From assembly GCF_029238095.1 (NCBI RefSeq), contig NZ_JAQWGS010000008.1:62001-126000 (forward strand): a DNA stretch of 64,000 nt, in the 5' to 3' direction. Both the position numbers and the translations under genes were made by a program. The notes under the pieces were generated by a model. That model was given only the letters and a program-made list of their open reading frames with translations. It was not told the origin of the DNA and did not search any database. This DNA is from Lacinutrix sp. (GTDB taxonomy: Bacteria > Bacteroidota > Bacteroidia > Flavobacteriales > Flavobacteriaceae). Of the stretch, positions 38,121 through 46,195 are shown one piece after another (the first letter of the stretch is position 1; each line of letters opens with the position of its first letter).

Positions 38121-39464
38121 TTATACTACACCTTGTGCTAGCATGGCATCTGCTACTTTAACAAATCCTGCAACATTAGCACCTTTTACATAATCTATAG
38201 TACCATCTTCTTGTGTTCCGTAGGTTACACAAGATTCATGAATATCATTCATAATCTGGTTTAGTTTAGCGTCTACCTCTTCTCTTGTCCAGTTATATCT
38301 TAAAGAGTTTTGACTCATCTCTAAACCTGATGTTGCAACTCCTCCAGCGTTAGATGCTTTACCTGGAGAAAATAACACTTTTGCTTTTTGAAATGCTTCA
38401 ATAGCTTCTGGTGTTGTTGGCATATTTGCGCCTTCTGCTACAACTATTACTTTATTTTGTATTAAAGCTTGTGCTTCTTCTTTATTCAATTCGTTTTGGG
38501 TTGCACATGGCATAGCCACATCACAATTAACACTCCAAGGCCTTTCGCCTTTATGGAATTTAGCAGACGAATATTTATCTACATATTCACTAATTCTTCC
38601 TCTTTTTTCATTTTTAAGATCCATAATAAATGCTAATTTTTCTGCATCTATTCCGTTCTCATCGTAAATATAACCTGAAGAGTCAGACATAGTAACAACT
38701 TTACCACCTAATTGTGTAGCTTTCTCACAAGCATATTGCGCTACGTTTCCAGAACCAGAAATAACAACAGTTTTTCCTTTAAAAGAATCGTTTTTTGTAG
38801 CTAACATGTTTTTTGCAAAGTAAACACAACCATACCCTGTAGCTTCTGGTCTTATTAAAGAACCTCCATAACTTATTCCTTTTCCAGTAAGAACACCTGT
38901 AAACTCGTTTCGTAATCTTTTATACTGACCAAACATGTAGCCTATTTCTCGACCACCAACACCAATGTCTCCAGCAGGAACATCTGTATTTGCTCCTATA
39001 TGACGAAATAACTCAGACATGAAAGATTGGCAAAAACGCATAACCTCATTATCACTCTTCCCTTTTGGATTAAAATCACTTCCACCTTTTCCTCCACCCA
39101 TAGGTAAAGTAGTTAGAGCGTTTTTAAACACTTGTTCGAAACCTAAAAACTTAAGAATACTTAAATTTACAGATGGATGAAAACGCAAACCTCCTTTGTA
39201 TGGACCAATAGCAGAGTTAAACTCTACTCTAAACGCTCTACTAACTTGAATTTCTCCTATATCGTCTATCCATGGTACTCTAAAAATTATCGTGCGTTCT
39301 GGTTCTACCATACGCTCTAATAACATTTTTCCTTGATACTTAGGATTTTCTTCAATAAACGGGATTACAGTCTCTGCAACCTCGTGAACAGCTTGTAAAA
39401 ATTCTGGTTCATGACCATTTTTTTCTTTTACTAAATCTAAAAATGCTTGAATTTTATTTTCCAT
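38121..39464 (-). CDS. gdhA: NADP-specific glutamate dehydrogenase
   Basis: Assimilates ammonium by converting 2-oxoglutarate to glutamate. The 447-residue length matches the hexameric NADP-dependent class. Catalytic Lys126 lies in PMGGGKGGSDFNP, and the Rossmann part contains VISGSGNVAQYACEKA. The C-terminus VKVADAMLAQGVV is typical. It is monocistronic, with its own -7 box and terminator. Confidence 0.97.
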   Translation of the reverse strand: MENKIQAFLDLVKEKNGHEPEFLQAVHEVAETVIPFIEENPKYQGKMLLERMVEPERTIIFRVPWIDDIGEIQVSRAFRVEFNSAIGPYKGGLRFHPSVNLSILKFLGFEQVFKNALTTLPMGGGKGGSDFNPKGKSDNEVMRFCQSFMSELFRHIGANTDVPAGDIGVGGREIGYMFGQYKRLRNEFTGVLTGKGISYGGSLIRPEATGYGCVYFAKNMLATKNDSFKGKTVVISGSGNVAQYACEKATQLGGKVVTMSDSSGYIYDENGIDAEKLAFIMDLKNEKRGRISEYVDKYSSAKFHKGERPWSVNCDVAMPCATQNELNKEEAQALIQNKVIVVAEGANMPTTPEAIEAFQKAKVLFSPGKASNAGGVATSGLEMSQNSLRYNWTREEVDAKLNQIMNDIHESCVTYGTQEDGTIDYVKGANVAGFVKVADAMLAQGVV

Positions 39465-39513
39465 TCTACTGGTAAATTATATTTTTAATAAAATTATTGT
39501 TTGTTTTGTACAG

Positions 39514-39521
39514 CAAATATA
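39514..39521 (-). promoter_or_regulatory. -7 box for gdhA
   Basis: Minus strand reads TATATTTG, an exact TAnnTTTG match, about 50 bases before the gdhA ATG and just past the stump of the CGS gene. Confidence 0.6.
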
Positions 39522-39542
39522 CATTATCTTTAAAAAAAACCT

Positions 39543-39761
39543 TTATTTTTTTAAAATTCGCAAATACATATTTTCTATACTTGCAAAAGCATTTTCTAAA
39601 GCTTTACGTGTTGGGTTGTGTGTTCTAGAATATTCAAACCCTTTATGTCCTCCTGGAGTCGTTTGTGCATAAGTAGAGGTTTGGTATATAGGTGGCATAA
39701 CTGCTCCATAAGCTGGATCGAATTGTTGTTTGCCATGTATAGTTTTAGTATTAAATTTCAT
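39543..39761 (-). pseudogene. 5' stump of a cystathionine gamma-synthase/lyase gene
   Basis: About 63 residues match the start of trans-sulfuration PLP enzymes very well (KFNTKTIHGKQQFDPAYGAV and PPIYQTSTYAQTTPGGHKGF, then YSRTHNPTRKALENAFASIE), followed by about nine unrelated residues and a stop. A full enzyme has about 380 residues, including the PLP lysine, so over 300 residues are gone. The remaining frame is well preserved and keeps a -7 box, which suggests a recent deletion ending next to the gdhA promoter. It is not expected to be active. Confidence 0.88.
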
Positions 39762-39813
39762 AATGGTTAGATTGTAATTGAACTAAAATAACTTTCAGTT
39801 TTTTTGATTACAA

Positions 39814-39821
39814 CAAAAATA
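39814..39821 (-). promoter_or_regulatory. -7 box upstream of the CGS stump
   Basis: Minus strand reads TATTTTTG, an exact TAnnTTTG match, 52 bases before the ATG at 39761. The promoter outlived the gene body. Confidence 0.55.
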
Positions 39822-39865
39822 ACCTTTAATTCGTTGTATTAAAATTGTATTAAAAGCTTCTGTCA

Positions 39866-40609
39866 ATGTTTAACAATTTATCTTTCAGATTTATAAAAAC
39901 TTTTAGCCTTATCCTTTTAACAAGTATCTCTATTTCTTGTAAAGACGATATAACTCTTGATTTCTCTGAAATGGCTATTATAGATGAAGATGAGACCACT
40001 ATTGAAATAAATATACCAAAGGCCGAAGGGAAGACAGAAGCTGCTAAACAAATTAATACCTCACTTATTCTATTTGTAAATACAGCCTTAAATATTGAGG
40101 CTGATTCTAATATAAAAACAAGTACCGAAGAAAGTATTCTAGATTTTAAAAAGGCCTACAAAGATTTTAAAACACAAATTGGGAAAACATTATATACCAA
40201 TTTGCCTCCTTGGGAAATACTAATAGATGGTGAAATAATTTACAAAAGCGAAACGTTAGTTTCTATTGCTATGAATTCTAGTATTAACACTGGTGGTGCA
40301 CACAGTAATCTAGTGTTTAAATTCTATAATTTTGATGTTAGCACTGGACAAGAACTAGAAACTAAAGATTTAATTAATGATGTTTCAGCATTTACAACTT
40401 TAGCCGAAAAGTATTTCAATAAAGAATTACTCTCTGCGGATAATGACCGTATTGAAGCTTTTAATAACGACATGTTTAAGCTTCCAGATAATCTTGGGTT
40501 TAGCGATGATGGTGTAATAGTGCTTTACGATACATTTAACACCTCAACAAATAACGTAATAGAATTTACAATACCTTACACAGTTGCAGATAAGTATTTA
40601 AACTTTTAA
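39866..40609 (+). CDS. DUF3298/DUF4163-like lipoprotein
   Basis: The 247-residue protein has a lipoprotein signal peptide with cysteine at residue 25 (SISISCKDD). The body resembles the PdaC/DUF4163 plus RsiV-like DUF3298 arrangement: an N-terminal half around YKSETLVSIAMNSSINTGGAH and a C-terminal half around FSDDGVIVLYDTFN. Relatives occur beside peptidoglycan deacetylase or anti-sigma domains, but no enzyme domain is attached here. Its last 12 bases overlap, antisense, the end of the convergent DinB-like gene. Confidence 0.8.
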   Translation: MFNNLSFRFIKTFSLILLTSISISCKDDITLDFSEMAIIDEDETTIEINIPKAEGKTEAAKQINTSLILFVNTALNIEADSNIKTSTEESILDFKKAYKDFKTQIGKTLYTNLPPWEILIDGEIIYKSETLVSIAMNSSINTGGAHSNLVFKFYNFDVSTGQELETKDLINDVSAFTTLAEKYFNKELLSADNDRIEAFNNDMFKLPDNLGFSDDGVIVLYDTFNTSTNNVIEFTIPYTVADKYLNF

Positions 40610-41062
40610 AGCACGTAACAAAGCTAAAATATAACCTGCATGCATACCTTCGTGAATAAGTGCAAATTGTATAGCTTGATTAACATTAGTAAGCGTGTTT
40701 CCTGTTGTAGATAAGGTATACTCGTTATAAGTACTAAAAACTTTAGAACTAAAATCGGCTTTAGTGTGCTCTATTGTAGAAAAAGCTAACGCTTTCAACT
40801 CTTCTACATCTGTTTGGGTTGCTTTACCATCTGGTTTAGTCCCTTTTTTATACTTTTCTATAAGCGCATCACTTACATTTGGCTTTAAACCAGATAACTT
40901 ATAAACTAGTATTTGCTCAGTAACAATACTGTGCCCAATATTCCAGATAATGTTATTATTAAACCCTTTAGGAATTGCATTTAATTGTGCTAAAGACAAC
41001 TCTTCTAAATACGCTTTAAAAAAGCCTCTTGTTTTTAAAAAAACATCAAAAGTAAAATCCAT
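40598..41062 (-). CDS. DinB-family protein
   Basis: The 154-residue protein fits the DinB/YfiT four-helix-bundle superfamily of metal-binding proteins. Three possible metal histidines are at the standard places: WNIGHSIVTEQ at about residue 48, and IHEGMHAGYI at about 137 and 141. Many members are thiol-dependent transferases (bacillithiol or mycothiol systems), but the substrate here is unknown. It overlaps the DUF3298 gene tail to tail. Confidence 0.85.
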   Translation of the reverse strand: MDFTFDVFLKTRGFFKAYLEELSLAQLNAIPKGFNNNIIWNIGHSIVTEQILVYKLSGLKPNVSDALIEKYKKGTKPDGKATQTDVEELKALAFSTIEHTKADFSSKVFSTYNEYTLSTTGNTLTNVNQAIQFALIHEGMHAGYILALLRALKV

Positions 41063-41166
41063 AATTCAAATTTTTTATAAATATAGTAGAAACTGTTTTA
41101 AATGAATTTAATTTGCATAGTTAAAAATTAGATTTTCGTTTACACGGAAAAAAATCCTAGATCTCG

Positions 41167-41526
41167 ATGACTAACATAGTGTATTATTTAAAATCTTGTA
41201 GTACTTGTATTCGCATATTAAAAGAACTTAATTTACCTGCAAACGTAGTGCTACAAAATATAAAAACTGATGCTATAACAGAGCAGCAGATTGATGAAAT
41301 GAAAAACTTGGCTGGAAGTTATGAAGCACTTTTTAGTAAAAGAGCAACGTTATATAAACAACGTGATTTAAAAAACAAGACGTTAACAGAAATGGATTAT
41401 AAAAATCTAATTTTAGAACACTATACTTTTCTTAGCAGACCAGTATTTATTTTAAAAAATAAAATTTACATAGGCAACTCTAAAAAAAATGTTGAAGCTG
41501 TTAAAAACGCTTTAAATGAAAACTAG
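41167..41526 (+). CDS. ArsC/Spx-like thioredoxin-fold protein
   Basis: The 119-residue protein matches the ArsC/Spx/YffB fold: an N-terminal beta strand then Cys11-x-x-Cys14 (KSCSTCIRIL), and a C-terminal RPVFILKNKIYIGNS segment. Arsenate reductase is the usual annotation, but without ars neighbours another thiol-redox role is as likely. Its end overlaps the start of the DMT transporter gene by 11 bases, so they are cotranscribed. Confidence 0.85.
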   Translation: MTNIVYYLKSCSTCIRILKELNLPANVVLQNIKTDAITEQQIDEMKNLAGSYEALFSKRATLYKQRDLKNKTLTEMDYKNLILEHYTFLSRPVFILKNKIYIGNSKKNVEAVKNALNEN

Positions 41527-42409
41527 ATATTGGGCACTTATTGCTGCATTTTTAGTGCAACTTTTATACGGTTTAAATTTTACATATGCTAAAGATGTTA
41601 TGGCTGGTGGCTACATGAAACCCTTTGGTTTTATACTATTACGTGTTGCTGGTGCTACAGCTTTATTTTGGTTATTTAGTTTCTTAGGTCCCAGAGAAAA
41701 AATAGAGCGTAAAGATTATTTAACTTTTTTCTATGCTGCTGTTTTTGGTGTTACTATAAATATGCTTTGCTTTTTTAAAGGTCTAGAGTTTACAACACCA
41801 ATTCATGCTTCTGTAATAATGATAACCACTCCAATTATAGTATTGGTTTTGTCTTCATTTTACTTAAAAGAACAGGTAACATCTTTAAAGATTTTTGGAG
41901 TAATTTTAGGTTTTACAGGCGCTTTGGTCTTAAGTATCTATGGAAAATCTAACCTAGAAGGTGACAACGTATTATTGGGCAACCTTTTTGTTTTTATTAA
42001 TGCCATTTCTTACAGTATTTATATAATAATTGTAAAAAAGCTAACCTACAAGTACCATCCATTTACATTTATTCGCTGGCTATTTTTATTCGGATTAATC
42101 TTAATTATACCTTTTGGATATAACGAGTTAGTAGCTACTCAGTTTTCAACATTTACACCATATATAACTTTTTCTGTACTTTTTGTTGTTGTTGGTGCCA
42201 CTTTTGGCACGTATCTATTAAACCCATTAGCGCTTAGGAGTTTAAAGGCCTCTACTGTAACAACATTTATATACATACAGCCAGTAATTGCAGGAATATT
42301 TGCAATAATTATGGGAAGTGATAGTATTACTCCTGTAAAATTAATAGCTTCAGCTTTAATATTTGCAGGTGTCTATTTAGTCACTAAAAAAAACCTAAAG
42401 AAAAACTAG
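41516..42409 (+). CDS. EamA/DMT-family transporter
   Basis: The 297-residue inner-membrane protein has ten predicted helices in two EamA repeats (residues about 8-140 and 150-290). Each repeat has the typical pattern, such as TPIHASVIMITTPIIVLVLS and LKASTVTTFIYIQPVIAGIF. DMT proteins export metabolites or amino acids; the substrate is unknown. Its stop codon shares a CTAG palindrome with the stop of the convergent thioesterase gene. Confidence 0.92.
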   Translation: MKTRYWALIAAFLVQLLYGLNFTYAKDVMAGGYMKPFGFILLRVAGATALFWLFSFLGPREKIERKDYLTFFYAAVFGVTINMLCFFKGLEFTTPIHASVIMITTPIIVLVLSSFYLKEQVTSLKIFGVILGFTGALVLSIYGKSNLEGDNVLLGNLFVFINAISYSIYIIIVKKLTYKYHPFTFIRWLFLFGLILIIPFGYNELVATQFSTFTPYITFSVLFVVVGATFGTYLLNPLALRSLKASTVTTFIYIQPVIAGIFAIIMGSDSITPVKLIASALIFAGVYLVTKKNLKKN

Positions 42410-42882
42410 CTTAAGTTTTTTGGCCTACGACCATTTGCTCTTGTATCTTCTTTTGAGAGAACTTTATAGTCTTCTGTTTTTGGAAACTTATAGGCTAAAT
42501 CCATAAGCGCTTTTGGTAAATGTGTCATCTTTCTAGCTTTTAAATCAATCCAAGCACCAAACATTTCACAAAACGCTATGTTTTCACCTTTATGGTTATA
42601 AAAATTGTGATCGAACTTAAAAAAAGCGCCATCTTCACTAAGTCCTGAAACTTCTAAAGAAACTGTAATAGGCTGCCCCAAAAATGCTTCTTTAAAATAA
42701 TGCATGTGCTCGTAAAAAACTACTGGTCCAATATTATGGATTGCCAATTCTTTCATAGTAAACCCAAATTCCATTAAAAAAGCCATTCTAGTATGACTCA
42801 TAAAATTAGTGTAAGCAGAATTTGCTAAGTGTTTATTGGCATCAACATCACTCCAACGTATTTCGAACTGTTTTTTGTACAT
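42406..42882 (-). CDS. Acyl-CoA thioesterase (4HBT hotdog fold)
   Basis: The 158-residue protein has the 4-hydroxybenzoyl-CoA thioesterase-like motif near its start (RWSDVDANKHLANSAYTNFM), where the aspartate in the DxN pair is the likely catalytic residue. It probably hydrolyses acyl-CoA esters in the cytoplasm; chain preference is unknown. It has its own -7 box on the minus strand. Confidence 0.9.
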   Translation of the reverse strand: MYKKQFEIRWSDVDANKHLANSAYTNFMSHTRMAFLMEFGFTMKELAIHNIGPVVFYEHMHYFKEAFLGQPITVSLEVSGLSEDGAFFKFDHNFYNHKGENIAFCEMFGAWIDLKARKMTHLPKALMDLAYKFPKTEDYKVLSKEDTRANGRRPKNLS

Positions 42883-42901
42883 TTTTTGAGAATTTTAAAT
42901 G

Positions 42902-42909
42902 CAAAAATA
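42902..42909 (-). promoter_or_regulatory. -7 box for thioesterase gene
   Basis: Minus strand reads TATTTTTG, an exact TAnnTTTG match, 19 bases before the ATG at 42882. Confidence 0.6.
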
Positions 42910-42935
42910 CAGTTTTCTAAGGATTCTGTTTTCAT

Positions 42936-42943
42936 TATCTTTG
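42936..42943 (+). promoter_or_regulatory. -7 box for yicC-gmk-nadD
   Basis: TATCTTTG, an exact TAnnTTTG match, lies 21 bases before the yicC ATG. With the box at 42902 it forms a compact divergent promoter pair. Confidence 0.7.
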
Positions 42944-42964
42944 CACAACTTTATACATTAGTTT

Positions 42965-43825
42965 ATGATTCATTCAATGACAGGTTATGGTAAATCTGTT
43001 TTACAATTACCAACAAAAAAAATAACCATTGAGCTAAAATCGCTTAACAGTAAAAACCTAGATTTGAATGCTAGAATGCCTTCAATTTACAGAGAAAAAG
43101 AGCTCTATTTACGTAAATTAATGGCTAAAGAATTAGAACGTGGAAAAATAGATTTCTCTATTTATGTAGAAGCGACAGCAGAGGACACATCTACTAAAAT
43201 AAACACTCCTGTTGTAAAACAATACATGCAACAATTACGCGAATTATTAAGCGTAAGTAGTGATCAAGAGTTATTAAAAATGGCTGTTAGATTTCCAGAT
43301 GCTTTAAATACGGAACGTGAAGAAATAGATAATAACGAGTGGAAACACATTGAAGCAGAAATTGTTACTGCAATTGCTGCTATTAAAGACTATCGTTTAA
43401 ATGAAGGTAAAGTTTTAGAAACAGATTTTAAGAGCCGAGTACAAACCATTGAACATTTATTAGATCAAGTTGTTACAATGGATCCAGACCGTGTGGAAGG
43501 TGTTCGCGAACGCTTAAAAAAAGGTGTTGAAGACCTTCGTGAAAAGTACGACGAAAACCGTTTTGAGCAAGAATTGGTTTACTACATAGAAAAATTTGAT
43601 ATTACTGAAGAAAAAGTGCGTTTAAAAAACCACCTAGACTATTTTATAGAAACACTAAATTCTGGCGATTCTAATGGTAAAAAATTAGCCTTTATTGGTC
43701 AAGAAATGGGACGCGAGATTAATACCATTGGTTCTAAAAGTAATTATGCACCAATGCAACAATTAGTGGTACAAATGAAAGACGAATTAGAAAAAATTAA
43801 AGAACAATTACTTAACGTTTTATAA
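42965..43825 (+). CDS. yicC: YicC-family endoribonuclease
   Basis: The 286-residue protein begins with the family hallmark MIHSMTGYGKS and ends with the conserved segment around LAFIGQEMGREINTIGSKSN. YicC proteins have been described as endoribonucleases that affect small-RNA turnover. It is followed after one base by gmk and then nadD, a common Bacteroidota order. Confidence 0.95.
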   Translation: MIHSMTGYGKSVLQLPTKKITIELKSLNSKNLDLNARMPSIYREKELYLRKLMAKELERGKIDFSIYVEATAEDTSTKINTPVVKQYMQQLRELLSVSSDQELLKMAVRFPDALNTEREEIDNNEWKHIEAEIVTAIAAIKDYRLNEGKVLETDFKSRVQTIEHLLDQVVTMDPDRVEGVRERLKKGVEDLREKYDENRFEQELVYYIEKFDITEEKVRLKNHLDYFIETLNSGDSNGKKLAFIGQEMGREINTIGSKSNYAPMQQLVVQMKDELEKIKEQLLNVL

Positions 43826-43826
43826 G

Positions 43827-44411
43827 ATGGCACAAGGCAAACTTATAGTATTCTCTGCACCATCAGGCTCTGGAAAAACAACAATAGTTAGGCATTTATT
43901 AAAACAAGAGGCTTTAAATTTAGCGTTCTCTATTTCTGCAACCTCTCGAGAAAAACGAGGCACAGAAGTACATGCCGAAGATTATTATTTTATGCCTGCT
44001 CACGAGTTTAAACAACATATAAAACACGACGATTTTCTTGAATGGGAAGAAGTGTACAGAGATAATTTTTACGGCACTTTAAAAACCGAAGTCGAACGTC
44101 TTTGGGCTTTAGGTAAAAACGTTATTTTCGATATTGATGTTTCTGGTGGATTACGTATAAAACGAAAGTTCCCAGAACAAACGTTAGCTGTTTTTGTAAA
44201 ACCACCAAGTATAGACGAGCTTAAAATTAGACTTAAAAACAGAAAAACTGAAAGCGACGATAAAATAAACATGCGTGTAGCAAAAGCAAGTGCAGAGCTT
44301 GCAACTGCTCCTCTTTTTGATGTTATTATTGAAAACGATAATTTAGAAAAAGCTTTAAAAGAAGCTGAAGACACTGTTGAAGGTTTTTTAAATAGCGAAA
44401 CTAAAAAGTAA
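43827..44411 (+). CDS. gmk: Guanylate kinase
   Basis: Phosphorylates GMP to GDP. The 194-residue protein has the P-loop APSGSGKT at 11-18, the GMP-binding TSREKRGTEVHAEDYYF segment and the lid region. It is the middle gene of yicC-gmk-nadD. Confidence 0.97.
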   Translation: MAQGKLIVFSAPSGSGKTTIVRHLLKQEALNLAFSISATSREKRGTEVHAEDYYFMPAHEFKQHIKHDDFLEWEEVYRDNFYGTLKTEVERLWALGKNVIFDIDVSGGLRIKRKFPEQTLAVFVKPPSIDELKIRLKNRKTESDDKINMRVAKASAELATAPLFDVIIENDNLEKALKEAEDTVEGFLNSETKK

Positions 44412-44417
44412 ATTGTA

Positions 44418-44996
44418 ATGAATATTGGTCTTTATTTTGGTTCTTTTAATCCAATACATATTGGACATCTAATAATTGCGAACCAATTAGTAGAAAATAG
44501 CGATTTAGACCAAATATGGTTTGTAGTAACACCACACAATCCCTTTAAAAAGAAAAGCACACTCTTAGATAATTTCCAGCGTTTAGAAATGGTATATCTT
44601 GCCACAAAAGATTATACAAAGTTAAAAGAAAGTAATATCGAGTTTACTTTACCACAACCAAACTATACCATAAATACACTTACCTACTTACAAGAAAAGT
44701 ATCCAGACTATGCCTTTTCTTTAATAATGGGAGAAGACAATTTAAAGAGTTTTCATAAATGGAAAAACTACGAAATAATACTAGAAAACCATAATATTTA
44801 TGTGTATCCTAGAATTTCTAATGGTAAAGTAGATACTCAGTTTAATAACCATAAAAAAATTCACAGAATAGAAGCTCCAATTATAGAAATCTCTTCAACA
44901 TTAATTAGAAATGCTATAAAAGAAGGAAAAAACGTTAAACCATTATTACCAGAAAATGTTTGGCAGTATTTGGATGATATGAATTTTTATAAATAA
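44418..44996 (+). CDS. nadD: Nicotinate-nucleotide adenylyltransferase
   Basis: Forms deamido-NAD from nicotinate mononucleotide and ATP. The 192-residue protein has the nucleotidyl-transferase motif GSFNPIHIGH at 8-17 and the C-terminal ISSTLIR motif that binds the ATP phosphates. It follows gmk by 6 bases and ends the operon; a gap of 78 bases without a clear terminator follows. Confidence 0.96.
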   Translation: MNIGLYFGSFNPIHIGHLIIANQLVENSDLDQIWFVVTPHNPFKKKSTLLDNFQRLEMVYLATKDYTKLKESNIEFTLPQPNYTINTLTYLQEKYPDYAFSLIMGEDNLKSFHKWKNYEIILENHNIYVYPRISNGKVDTQFNNHKKIHRIEAPIIEISSTLIRNAIKEGKNVKPLLPENVWQYLDDMNFYK

Positions 44997-45074
44997 AACC
45001 TCACTATCTCTAGCAAGGTTTAATTTCAAAAATGTAAAAGCGAGGCGCTCTAAAAATCTAATAATCCAAGAAGT

Positions 45075-45665
45075 CTAAACATGCTTCCCAACCTCAAAAC
45101 CATGTTTTCCTATGTATTGGTTTCCACTATCTATAGCATCACCTTCAAGCGTTGTTCCCATAGAATCGTTCCAACGGTTTAAGTAACCAAATAAAGAAAT
45201 AACACCTAACATTTCTACAATCTCACCTTCTGTCCAATGCTCATGTAAACGTTTTTTTATGTTTTCATCAACAGCATTTGGTACTTGAGAAGCCGCTAAA
45301 GAAAAATCTAATGCAGCACGCTCAGCTTCGTTAAAAGCAGGATGCGTTCTGTATTCCCAAATATTATCCAACTGTTCTTGCTCTGCGCCATAACGCTCTG
45401 CAGCACGAATGGCATGTGCTTGACAATAACGACAACCTGTACTGTTACTACTTACCCAAGCAATCATACGCTTTAATGCTGAAGATACTTTGCCTTCGTT
45501 TGCCATTACTGCCATATTTAAATTTATAAACGCTTTAGAAATGGCTGGTCTACGTTGCATAGTTAAAACAGAGTTTGGGCAAAACCCTAAAGTTTCATTA
45601 AAAAACTCGGCTAGTTTTTTAGTTTCTAAATCGTGCTCTGCATCTAATGGTGTAACTAATGGCAT
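45075..45665 (-). CDS. Carboxymuconolactone decarboxylase-family (AhpD-like) peroxidase-related protein
   Basis: The 196-residue protein contains an AhpD-type redox centre: Cys78-x-x-Cys81 with His84 (GCRYCQAHA). This class, named uncharacterised peroxidase-related, handles peroxides with thiol donors. It diverges from an osmC gene across 56 bases, which supports a peroxide or thiol-stress role for both (inference). Confidence 0.9.
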   Translation of the reverse strand: MPLVTPLDAEHDLETKKLAEFFNETLGFCPNSVLTMQRRPAISKAFINLNMAVMANEGKVSSALKRMIAWVSSNSTGCRYCQAHAIRAAERYGAEQEQLDNIWEYRTHPAFNEAERAALDFSLAASQVPNAVDENIKKRLHEHWTEGEIVEMLGVISLFGYLNRWNDSMGTTLEGDAIDSGNQYIGKHGFEVGKHV

Positions 45666-45683
45666 ATTTTATATATTAAATAG

Positions 45684-45691
45684 TATTTTTG
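45684..45691 (+). promoter_or_regulatory. -7 box for osmC-like gene
   Basis: TATTTTTG matches TAnnTTTG and ends 30 bases before the ATG at 45722. It overlaps the longer possible start at 45689, which argues for the shorter protein. Confidence 0.6.
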
Positions 45692-45721
45692 AAAGTATCA
45701 ATAAACGAAAAATTCTTCAAT

Positions 45722-46144
45722 ATGTCACACAAAGTCACAACTGTTTGGAAAGAAAACATGATTTTTGAAAGCGATAATCCTAATGGTTACACCTTTAATT
45801 TAGGACAATCTGAAAATAGTAACGACCCATACAAACCTTTAGGTCCAAAGGCTGTAATGCTATCATCGCTTGCAGCCTGTTCTGGATTAGACGTGGTTTC
45901 TATTACAGAAAAAATGAAAACAGAATTTGCAAACTTTAAAATTGAAGTACAAGGCGAACTAACAGGCGAATACCCAAAAACATACCATACAGTAAACGTA
46001 GATTATCATTTTTATGGGAAAGATTTAGAAGAGGAAAAAATAACAAAAGCCGTTAACCTTTCAGTCGAAAAATATTGTGGTGTCATGGAAATGTTTCGTC
46101 AATTTGCTAATGTAGAAACACAAATTCATTTTCATAACGCTTAG
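45722..46144 (+). CDS. OsmC-family peroxide-reducing protein
   Basis: The 140-residue protein has the two reactive cysteines of the OsmC/YhfA group: Cys53 (LAACSGLDVVS) and Cys119 (VEKYCGVME). OsmC proteins reduce organic hydroperoxides. The ATG at 45722 is preferred over a frame start 33 bases upstream because the promoter box lies in that extension. It diverges from the AhpD-like gene. Confidence 0.92.
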   Translation: MSHKVTTVWKENMIFESDNPNGYTFNLGQSENSNDPYKPLGPKAVMLSSLAACSGLDVVSITEKMKTEFANFKIEVQGELTGEYPKTYHTVNVDYHFYGKDLEEEKITKAVNLSVEKYCGVMEMFRQFANVETQIHFHNA

Positions 46145-46195
46145 ATTTTGAGATAGCTAACTATTTACTTTCAACCATTCACTTTTAACTAAACC

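Noticed and set aside
44997-45074. Small AAACC/GGTTT hairpin after nadD
   Set aside because: The stem is short and has no T tract; not convincing as a terminator.
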